A DNA stretch of 45,466 bases from Methanolinea sp. UBA473 (GTDB lineage: Archaea; Halobacteriota; Methanomicrobia; Methanomicrobiales; Methanospirillaceae): the NCBI GenBank assembly GCA_002509495.1, contig DAEV01000112.1:4411-49876 (forward strand). Reading direction: 5' to 3'. Below are positions 33,803 to 40,423 of this stretch, piece by piece. The translations under genes were made by a program, and so were the position numbers. Each line of letters opens with the position of its first letter. Within the stretch, counting starts at the first letter, position 1. The notes under the pieces were generated by a model. That model had not been told where the DNA came from and searched no databases. It saw only the letters and a program-made list of their open reading frames with translations.

Positions 33803-35005
33803 CTACAAATCGGACGTTTTTAATTGGTTACCAACTCGCAGTCCGTTCTCTGCCGCGATCTCGCGGAATGCCCGGGCCACGTAGTCCGCCTGCTTCTCCG
33901 TCATCCCGTAGGTGTTGAACTTCCAGACCTTCGTAGCCCCGGGGATGGTACCCGCGATCCCCCTGGCCCTCAACGCGCTCGAAAGGAAAAAACCCCGTTT
34001 CTTATGGGTCTGGGCGACCTTGTCGAAGGAATGGATTGTGTCCACCCGGGTCAGCGTGTGGTTCCTTGGCTCCTCGCTTAAGATCCTTGTTCCTTCGATA
34101 GACCTGATCGAGTCGACCACGCGTCTGCTCTTTTCCACTTCAGAATCCCAGTGCTTCACCCTCTCCAGGACGCGGGGGAAGGAGGCCATCATCCCGATGA
34201 GGGTGACGCCCATCAGGGTGCATCCCATCATCTCGACCTCCTTTACCCCAAACGTCCTGCCGGTCAGATCCGTCCGCGCCTGGGTCGTCCGGAAGAGATC
34301 GCCTGCACGCTCGGTCGTGGTCGCAAGGACCCCCGAGGGGGCGGGTGCGGCCATGCTCTTGTGCCCGGAGCCCACCACGAAATCTGCACCAAGGTCCTTT
34401 CCATCCACTTCCATGATCCCGACGGTGTACGCACCGTTCAGCAGGACAGGGATATCGTGCTGGTGGGCGACGCGGATAATCTCTTTCACTGGATGGACGT
34501 TTCCGAACTGATAGTCCACGTGGTCCAGGAAGAAGAGTGAGGGAGGGCGCCCGAACTCTTTGGAAACACGTTCGATGGTTTCCGCGGCCGCATCGGGGGT
34601 GATCAGGTCCTCCCTGCTCTTCGGTACTTCCCGGAGGGTTCCCCCGCATCCTTCCACCGCGAGCACCTCCGTGTAGTGAGATAGAGCGGTGATGAGCACG
34701 GGGTCCCCCTTCTGCACGTAGGTATCCGCAACCGCCTGAAATCCCCTCCGTGCACCCGGCACGACCCTGGCCACATCCATGTGCAGGAACGCGGCGAGGT
34801 CGCGGTGGAACGCATCGACGGGCGGGGCCTTGATATAATCGAGCCGGAATGGCTTCCGGCAGTTGTCGCAGACCGAGTAGCCGTCCCCGTAGGCAATCAC
34901 GGCCTTCATGGCCTCCGGTGTGAGCCTCCCGCCCACCTGGATCGGATCGATGTTGATGCAGGACTCGTCCACGTCCCGGACATCGATCGGACCGGCGCAC
35001 TTCAT
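33803..35005 (-). CDS. pscS: O-phosphoseryl-tRNA(Cys):Cys-tRNA synthase (SepCysS)
   Basis: This PLP enzyme converts Sep-tRNA(Cys), made by SepRS, to Cys-tRNA(Cys), the main cysteine route in many methanogens. The 400-residue protein begins INIDPIQVGGRLTPEAMKA. The PLP lysine is in VVGSGHKSMAAPAPSG (K216). The three cysteines that are essential in characterised SepCysS enzymes are in place: C46 and C49 in SVCDNC, and C262 in MMGCTLMG. The length and motif order match. The ATG at 35005 overlaps the stop of a 60-residue gene upstream as ATGA. No SepRS gene is in the window. Confidence 0.93.
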   Translation of the reverse strand: MKCAGPIDVRDVDESCINIDPIQVGGRLTPEAMKAVIAYGDGYSVCDNCRKPFRLDYIKAPPVDAFHRDLAAFLHMDVARVVPGARRGFQAVADTYVQKGDPVLITALSHYTEVLAVEGCGGTLREVPKSREDLITPDAAAETIERVSKEFGRPPSLFFLDHVDYQFGNVHPVKEIIRVAHQHDIPVLLNGAYTVGIMEVDGKDLGADFVVGSGHKSMAAPAPSGVLATTTERAGDLFRTTQARTDLTGRTFGVKEVEMMGCTLMGVTLIGMMASFPRVLERVKHWDSEVEKSRRVVDSIRSIEGTRILSEEPRNHTLTRVDTIHSFDKVAQTHKKRGFFLSSALRARGIAGTIPGATKVWKFNTYGMTEKQADYVARAFREIAAENGLRVGNQLKTSDL

Positions 35006-35184
35006 GAAAGGAGTTCCTCCTTCAGAAGATCCACCTTTCCCTGGAGTTCCGCAAGGAGTGACTGTGCAGACCCCTTCTGCCCGGGGTCCAGTTCGTGCAG
35101 GGGGGCTGTCTCCCTGAGCAGGACCCGGAGGTCTGTGAGGATAAACATGGATTCAAAAACCGCATCGATTGCCCGTTTGGTCAC
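35002..35184 (-). CDS. 60-residue helical protein coupled to SepCysS, possible SepCysE-like scaffold
   Basis: The short protein (MTKRAIDAVFESMFILTDLR start, then QSLLAELQGKVDLLKEELLS end) is predicted as two helices, with heptad-like leucines at the end. Its stop overlaps the SepCysS start in ATGA, so the two are translated together. In class I methanogens a helical scaffold protein, SepCysE, bridges SepRS and SepCysS; its N-terminal helices make the contacts. This gene has the right place and size for a minimal version, but I cannot show homology from sequence alone. The start is GTG with GGTGATCC just before it. A TATA box (TTATAAT near 35216) gives a very short leader. Confidence 0.55.
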   Translation of the reverse strand: MTKRAIDAVFESMFILTDLRVLLRETAPLHELDPGQKGSAQSLLAELQGKVDLLKEELLS

Positions 35185-35212
35185 CGGATCACCATACTAA
35201 TATGGCGAACCG

Positions 35213-35222
35213 GATTATAAGA
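35213..35222 (-). promoter_or_regulatory. TATA box for the SepCysS operon
   Basis: CTTATAATCC on the minus strand lies about 30 nt before the GTG of the 60-residue gene, so the message probably starts close to the first codon. Confidence 0.5.
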
Positions 35223-35297
35223 TTCCGCAGGGATCTGCCATACCCTGACCGCCGGTTCCGTCTGGATAAAGCACCCTTCGGGAAGGACTCCGCGTAA

Positions 35298-36137
35298 TTA
35301 ATCTGAATTCATGAGTCTTTGGGCGAAGGCCTGGCACGCAAGCAGATGGGGGCGATCACCCGGTTCTGATGCATTCCATGCTGCACTGTATAACAGGAGA
35401 AGGGCATTGTCCAGCGTCGCATAAAACACCCGGTCCTTGTCCTGGACAGGGGGTATAGGGAGTGCCAGGAAGGCAGCCTCTTCCGGAGGAAAGGTCATAT
35501 AGGTTTCCGGCCGGGGAAGGGATTGATCCAAAAGAATTGCATGTTCTGAAACAATCATGAATGCACGTTTCAGGAAGGGTGCCTGCCCGGCGTCGTCCTG
35601 TTGACTGGCAGCGGTTTTGGATCGGAGAGATGCTTCCCCATATTCTCCTTCGGCAAACCGGACAAATGACACTGTTGCATGATGGGAAGCTTGTGGACTG
35701 ATACCGGTCCATAAATCCCTGGTCTTTTCCACATAGGTTCTGAGCGGCTCTTCAAGTTCTTTCCCGTCAGATGAGGCAGTACTGGGTTTGCCGAACCGAT
35801 ACTTCAACCGGACAAGCAGAATGGTAAGGCTTATTGCATAGAGTAATTCGAGAATGACTGCAGAAAAATTGTCTGTGGGAACTGCCAGGAAGATGATTGA
35901 ATATACCGGTGTTGAAAGCGCAACAATATCTTTTTTCGGTCGAATCCACGCAAGGTAGGCAAGCACCCAGGAAGCAAAGACGCATCCCAGTATGGTGATC
36001 CGGAAGTCTATCTGGAAATTCAATATCCAGAACAGGAGAGCAAAAAGCGCACCCCCGAATGAGAGAATGGGGACTGCAAATTCCAGCCATCCGGTAGTTG
36101 TGTTGTCAGATTGCATGACGGGCTCTGAATTTTCCAT
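35298..36137 (-). CDS. hypothetical membrane protein
   Basis: I do not recognise this 279-residue protein. Residues 17-112 hold about four membrane helices (VPILSFGGALFALLFWIL, ILGCVFASWVLAYLAW, STPVYSIIFLAVPT, SAVILELLYAISLTILLVRL). A soluble region of about 165 residues follows on the cytoplasmic side, rich in Ala and Leu, with AFMIVSEHAILLDQSLPRPE and LDNALLLLYSAAWNASEP. No enzyme motif is visible. It is on the same strand as the genes on either side but separated by 80 nt and 113 nt, so it may have its own promoter. Confidence 0.6.
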   Translation of the reverse strand: MENSEPVMQSDNTTTGWLEFAVPILSFGGALFALLFWILNFQIDFRITILGCVFASWVLAYLAWIRPKKDIVALSTPVYSIIFLAVPTDNFSAVILELLYAISLTILLVRLKYRFGKPSTASSDGKELEEPLRTYVEKTRDLWTGISPQASHHATVSFVRFAEGEYGEASLRSKTAASQQDDAGQAPFLKRAFMIVSEHAILLDQSLPRPETYMTFPPEEAAFLALPIPPVQDKDRVFYATLDNALLLLYSAAWNASEPGDRPHLLACQAFAQRLMNSD

Positions 36138-36217
36138 CGGTAGACCTGTCCTGAATACTCATTTCCTGAAAGGAACTATCTCTTGATTTCACGGTAACAG
36201 TCATTAGAATATTAAAT

Positions 36218-36739
36218 TCAAGATTTTTCACTCTGGTTCGGTTTTTTTATCTTCCTGATGGAGACACAGTTGATGACCGGATCCCCAGTGACAAAATACC
36301 GTTGGATTACCTGCCCAAGCACCTCGACAACATCGTTGACTTTTACATCTTCACCGGGGCTGGTGAACATCTTGACCGGGATCGAACCGGACCGATCTGC
36401 AACCAGGAACTGCGGACGGTTCAGGAACTGGTAATGGACCTTTTCCACAACACCCTCTATCCGCACCGGTTTCCCCACCATACTTTTGTTGATCAGCTTG
36501 ATGCGAACCGTCTTCGCCTCTGCCTCGTAGACGGGTGTGATATCCGCATACTCCCTGCGACTCATATAATTGAGGGCGGTGGGGATCAAAAGGAGCATCA
36601 AAAGGCAGGGGATCAGCCAGATGAGTTGGGACCTCACTTCCGGGCTGAACAAGGATGCAATAAGTAAAAAAACGGTGAAGAAAACAAACACCGCAATCGC
36701 GACGATTGAAACCTTCACCTCGACGTTTCCGATCTTCAT
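36218..36739 (-). CDS. membrane-anchored OB-fold protein
   Basis: Two N-terminal helices (VSIVAIAVFVFFTVFLLIASL and LIWLIPCLLMLLLIPTAL, residues 9-56) are followed by a soluble domain of about 110 residues. Its strands read KTVRIKLINKSMVGKPVRIEGVVEKV, PQFLVADRSGSIPVKMF and DVVEVLGQVIQRYF, the pattern of an OB-fold as in NfeD-like or tRNA-binding domains. No enzyme is known to match. It starts 22 nt downstream of the formate-channel stop and is probably in the same message. Its role beside a formate channel is unknown. Confidence 0.6.
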   Translation of the reverse strand: MKIGNVEVKVSIVAIAVFVFFTVFLLIASLFSPEVRSQLIWLIPCLLMLLLIPTALNYMSRREYADITPVYEAEAKTVRIKLINKSMVGKPVRIEGVVEKVHYQFLNRPQFLVADRSGSIPVKMFTSPGEDVKVNDVVEVLGQVIQRYFVTGDPVINCVSIRKIKKPNQSEKS

Positions 36740-36761
36740 CGGAAAAATATAAGAGTTGTAT

Positions 36762-37640
36762 CTACTTCAGTGCTGCGATCTCTTTGCGGAAGGCAACCCA
36801 GTAGACAACACCGACGAAGAACAAGCCTCCGACGATATTTCCAATTGTAACCGGAATCACGTTGTTCGTCCACATTGTGACCCAGTTTATACCCGCATTT
36901 ATCTTTGTGGGATCCGTGATGAATCCCTGGGTGAAGATACCTGCGGGGATGAAGTACATGTTGGCGACGGAGTGTTCGAGCCCGCTGGAAACGAAGGCCA
37001 TGATCGGGAACCAGATGCCGAAGAATTTTCCGACCGCGTCATCAGCACAGATCCCGAGCAGGATGGCAAGGTTGACAAGGTAGTTACAGCCGATTCCCTT
37101 GAGGAATGCAGAATACATTCCCATCGTGCCGACATAACTAACCTTTGCCCCGGCAATCGCTATCGCCCGAGTACCAAATGCGGTAACCGTACCGACTCCT
37201 GCAGCGTCAAATGCAACAAACGGACCGTTTGCCATAAGATATGCCCAGAAGATCGAACCAATCAGGTTGCCGATATACACGAGGACCCACAGGGTCAGGA
37301 CTTGCGCCCAGCTGATCTTGTGGATGAATGCAGCCATCGGGGCAAGCATTGCGTCACCGGTGAACAGTTCTGCACCGGTGAGCACGGTGATAATCAGCCC
37401 GACAGGGAACACTGCTCCAAGGATCAACTGGGAAAACCCAGCACTGGCAGTGCCGTACCGAAGTGCGGCATCGCTCGCCATAATACCAGTCGAACAAACT
37501 GTCGCAAGGGCACCGCCCATGGCGATGTAAGCACCGGACATGAATCCGCGGACAATCATGTTCCATGCAGGAAGTGATACCTTATACTTCCCGGCATCGC
37601 CTGCTTTTGCGACAATTGCAACTGGAGGATGAAATACCAT
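36762..37640 (-). CDS. formate/nitrite family channel (FocA-like)
   Basis: FNT channels carry formate, nitrite or hydrosulfide. The protein has six helices and the conserved signatures GFMSGAYIAMGGALATV (about 30-47) and VLTGAELFTGDAML. The constriction-site residues of the FocA type are suggested by LEHSVANMYFIPAGI (HSVANM), which includes the conserved central His. In a Methanomicrobiales host, formate uptake for methanogenesis is the natural reading, though nitrite or hydrosulfide cannot be excluded. I chose ATG 37640 because GAGGTG precedes it; the GTG at 37652 would put that ribosome site in the coding region. A long AT-rich leader lies upstream. Confidence 0.88.
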   Translation of the reverse strand: MVFHPPVAIVAKAGDAGKYKVSLPAWNMIVRGFMSGAYIAMGGALATVCSTGIMASDAALRYGTASAGFSQLILGAVFPVGLIITVLTGAELFTGDAMLAPMAAFIHKISWAQVLTLWVLVYIGNLIGSIFWAYLMANGPFVAFDAAGVGTVTAFGTRAIAIAGAKVSYVGTMGMYSAFLKGIGCNYLVNLAILLGICADDAVGKFFGIWFPIMAFVSSGLEHSVANMYFIPAGIFTQGFITDPTKINAGINWVTMWTNNVIPVTIGNIVGGLFFVGVVYWVAFRKEIAALK

Positions 37641-37724
37641 TTTTTTACACACCTCTCTCGAATGTCCTACCTATACCAACCCAAGAATTTACTTCTCGTA
37701 TAGGTTCAAAATTAAAATCCTTTC

Positions 37725-37742
37725 TGGTCTTATTAATAATTT
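37725..37742 (-). promoter_or_regulatory. AT-rich promoter of the formate channel gene
   Basis: An AATTATTAATAAG-like TATA element on the minus strand (about 37727-37740) lies in the 204-nt gap between pyrK and the channel gene. It predicts a start near 37708 and a leader of about 70 nt. Confidence 0.35.
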
Positions 37743-37844
37743 TCTAAATGAAGTTCGAACTGCATTGAGGTTTTTCCTTTATTTGCGGCAAGAATAAAGG
37801 GTATTTATAAGATATCCATCAACAATTCTGCGTGGGAAGGAGGT

Positions 37845-38609
37845 TCAGACCTTCTTTTTCCTCCCGCTCGCATCCCGCGCATACCTGCCGAATTCGCTGT
37901 TCCGGAGGAGATTACCCTGGAACACCGGACCTTCCCGGCATACACGGAGACCGCCGGGATCGATGCTGCACGATCCGCACACGCCCATCCCGCATTTCAT
38001 GTACCGGTGCAGAGAAAGAAAACACCCGTCCGCGCATCCTTTTGCATCTGCGGCACGCAGAACCGCACTCATCATCCGTTCCGGGCCGCAGCAGCAGATC
38101 TGGTCGAACTCCTGGAGATCCATGCCATTCATGAGCTCCACGACAAACCCCTTGTGGCCGGCACTGCCGTCGTCGGTTGCCAGGGAGAGCCGGGTACATT
38201 CCCCGAGGATTCCCCGGAAAAGGAGTTCGCTTCCGGTCCTGGCCCCGAGGAGGAACTCTGTCACGTACCCTTCCTTTGCCAGGGGGAGGAGCGGCGCCGC
38301 CCCCACTCCTCCGGCGACCGCGAGGGTCCGCCCCTTTTTTGGAAATCCGGTACCGAAGGGTCCCCGGAGGCCGATTTTATCCCCTTCCCGGAGGGAAAAG
38401 AGGGCCTTTGTGGCCTCTCCCACCCGCTGCACGGTGATCGCGGATTCGGAGGAGAGGGCCATGGGGATCTCGTCCACGCCGGGGATCCAGACCATCACGA
38501 ACTGGCCTGCGGTAAAGGAGAACTTCCTGTCGAATTCGAATGTCCGGACGGTAGGGGTCTCCTCCGCCACCCGTGTGATCCCCGCAATGAGGGGAAGCTG
38601 CTCATCCAT
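37845..38609 (-). CDS. pyrK: dihydroorotate dehydrogenase electron transfer subunit PyrK
   Basis: PyrK passes electrons from the PyrD FMN to NAD through FAD and a 2Fe-2S cluster. The 254-residue protein has the FAD-binding FTAGQFVMVWIPGVDEIPMALSS block near residue 32. A NAD-binding GGVGAAPLLPLA follows. The 2Fe-2S ligands sit in KCGMGVCGSCSIDPGGLRVC (C206, C211, C214, C224). I chose the ATG at 38609, which overlaps the pyrD stop by 8 nt; an in-frame ATG at 38654 would extend over pyrD. This pairing defines a type 1B dihydroorotate dehydrogenase. The next gene downstream is the formate channel. Confidence 0.93.
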   Translation of the reverse strand: MDEQLPLIAGITRVAEETPTVRTFEFDRKFSFTAGQFVMVWIPGVDEIPMALSSESAITVQRVGEATKALFSLREGDKIGLRGPFGTGFPKKGRTLAVAGGVGAAPLLPLAKEGYVTEFLLGARTGSELLFRGILGECTRLSLATDDGSAGHKGFVVELMNGMDLQEFDQICCCGPERMMSAVLRAADAKGCADGCFLSLHRYMKCGMGVCGSCSIDPGGLRVCREGPVFQGNLLRNSEFGRYARDASGRKKKV

Positions 38610-39489
38610 GTGCACAGCCCACGATCTCCCCGGGTGATAACCCGCCTGGGGCATAGAGGGATCCTGCGATCGTGGAGAAGATCGAGAGATCCCCGATCAC
38701 CGCGGTACCGATCTCCACGGCCGATGCCCCCGCCATCATCATCTCAAGGACGTCTCCTGCACTGGAAATACCGCCGCACCCGATGATAGGGATGGAGCAG
38801 GAGTCGTAGAGATCGTACACGCAGCGGACCGCAATAGGGAAGATGGCCGGTCCTGATAATCCCCCGAACCGGTTGCCGAGGACAGGGCGGCGAAGCCCGG
38901 TAGAGATCCGCATGGCTTTCACTGTATTGATCGCAACGATTGCATCCGCTCCCCCCCGCTCCGCTGCCTGTCCTATCTCGGTGATATCGGTGACATTGGG
39001 GGTAAGCTTCACCCACGTGGGGAGTCCTGTGCGGGTCACGGCCTCGGTACATTTTTCCACCATCACGGGATCGCTGCCAAGAGCGGCCCCATACCCTGCA
39101 GCATGGGGGCAGGAAAGGTTCAACTCGACCGCGGATACCTTCCCGTCAAACCATTGCGCGACCATGGCGAACTCGTCGGGGCTCCCGGCATAGATGCTGG
39201 CGATCACCGGCTTTCCGGCAAGCTGGGGCAGTTCGTCCAGGAATTCCATGGAGGGGTTGGGAAGGCCCATCGCGTTCAGCAGGCCGCCTTCCACCCGGAT
39301 GATGCATGGACCGGCATGGCCGTCCTGGGGAAGGGGTCCGATGGACTTGGTCACCACTCCGCCGGCACCGTGGTCCAGCACCCTCCGGAGGGAAGCCCCC
39401 GTGGTCCCGAGGATCCCGGCAGCAAGGAGAAGGTGGTTCGAGAGGCGGACACCAGCCACCTCTACAGACCCTGGTGCGAGCGTGAGCAT
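38602..39489 (-). CDS. pyrD: dihydroorotate dehydrogenase, type 1B catalytic subunit PyrD
   Basis: It oxidises dihydroorotate to orotate in pyrimidine synthesis. The 295-residue TIM barrel carries KSIGPLPQDGHAGPCIIRVEGGLLNAMGLPN, then VELNLSCPHAAGYG with the catalytic C127 (Cys-type base, as in class 1 enzymes). The FMN-binding end holds PIIGCGGISSAGDVLEMMMAGASAVEIG. The class 1B assignment is supported by pyrK overlapping its 3' end by 8 nt. The start is ATG 39489 with no ribosome site, so it is probably near-leaderless from the divergent promoter shared with mdh. Confidence 0.95.
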   Translation of the reverse strand: MLTLAPGSVEVAGVRLSNHLLLAAGILGTTGASLRRVLDHGAGGVVTKSIGPLPQDGHAGPCIIRVEGGLLNAMGLPNPSMEFLDELPQLAGKPVIASIYAGSPDEFAMVAQWFDGKVSAVELNLSCPHAAGYGAALGSDPVMVEKCTEAVTRTGLPTWVKLTPNVTDITEIGQAAERGGADAIVAINTVKAMRISTGLRRPVLGNRFGGLSGPAIFPIAVRCVYDLYDSCSIPIIGCGGISSAGDVLEMMMAGASAVEIGTAVIGDLSIFSTIAGSLYAPGGLSPGEIVGCAHG

Positions 39490-39504
39490 ATCAGTACAAG
39501 ATCG

Positions 39505-39530
39505 CGCGTTAATTGTAATTATTTATTCTC
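39505..39530. promoter_or_regulatory. divergent promoter of pyrD and mdh
   Basis: An AT-rich island around TTAATTGTAATTATTTATT sits in the 61-nt gap. On the plus strand TTATTTATT places the mdh start within a few nt of its ATG. On the minus strand AATAAATAATT does the same for pyrD. Both messages would be nearly leaderless and the two TATA boxes overlap. Confidence 0.5.
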
Positions 39531-39550
39531 CGGGAGAGAATGATTAGATC

Positions 39551-40417
39551 ATGGTAAGTATCGCAGTACTGGGGGTCGGAAGGATCGGAGGCGAGATTGC
39601 GTTTCTCTCTTCTGTCCTGGGTCTTGCGGACGAGTTGATCGTGTATGACGCGGCAACCCCGTTCCTCCGATCCCAGGTCTCCGATCTCTCCCATATGGGT
39701 CTCGAAATCCCCATCTCAACCGACTGGAGGGAGGTGAAGGATGCCGACATCTGTGTGTTTTCTGCAGGCCTTCCGAGGAACGCGGATGTCAAGACCAGGG
39801 CGGACCTCCTGCAGGCCAATCTTCCGGTGGCGATCGAATGCAGCCAGGCGATCCGGAACTTTTCCGGAGTCCTGATCACCGTCACCAATCCCATGGATGC
39901 GAACAACTACGTCCTCTGCAAAAAGAACGGACTGGAGCCACGGCACTGCATCGGGTTCGGAGGCCAGCTGGACAGTGCCCGCTTCCGCCTGGCCGCGAAG
40001 GCGCGCGGCCTCGCCGGGGAGTTTTTTGTGGTAGGCGACCACGGGGAATACCAGGTCCCTCTCTTCAGCCGCCTTGACCAGCCGGTCGGGCTGCCTGTCC
40101 GGGAAGAGATCCTTGCAAACCTGCGCGGGGCCAGCATGGAGATTATCCAGGGCAAAGGCGGAACCGTGTTCGGACCGGCCTACCATATTGCGGAACTGAT
40201 CCGGGCAGTGATCGAGGACCGCCGGGCCACCCTCACCTGTTCCTGCATCCTCGACGGCGAGTACGGCCTTTCAGGATGCTCGCTCGGGGTTCCCGCCGTG
40301 ATCGGGAGAGAGGGGATTTCCGAGATCCTGGACTGGAAGATGGATGACTGGGAGAAGTCGCACATGGCCGACGCAGGGGCGTTCGTCGCAGGTCTCTGCA
40401 GGGAGATCGGGGTCTGA
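39551..40417 (+). CDS. mdh: malate dehydrogenase (LDH/MDH family)
   Basis: The 288-residue protein has the Rossmann GVGRIGGEIAF (residues 8-18) with D33 at the end of the second strand (VYDAATP), favouring NAD over NADP. The substrate loop is LPRNADVKTRADLL, with two arginines. NPMD follows, and the catalytic pair is D141 (GGQLDSARF) and H164 (GDHGEYQVP). The NPMD block and LPRNADVKTR loop fit malate rather than lactate dehydrogenase. It stands divergent from pyrD and 6 nt before polB, so it may be cotranscribed with polB. The start ATG has no strong ribosome site, consistent with a leaderless message. Confidence 0.9.
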   Translation: MVSIAVLGVGRIGGEIAFLSSVLGLADELIVYDAATPFLRSQVSDLSHMGLEIPISTDWREVKDADICVFSAGLPRNADVKTRADLLQANLPVAIECSQAIRNFSGVLITVTNPMDANNYVLCKKNGLEPRHCIGFGGQLDSARFRLAAKARGLAGEFFVVGDHGEYQVPLFSRLDQPVGLPVREEILANLRGASMEIIQGKGGTVFGPAYHIAELIRAVIEDRRATLTCSCILDGEYGLSGCSLGVPAVIGREGISEILDWKMDDWEKSHMADAGAFVAGLCREIGV

Positions 40418-40423
40418 CGTGTC

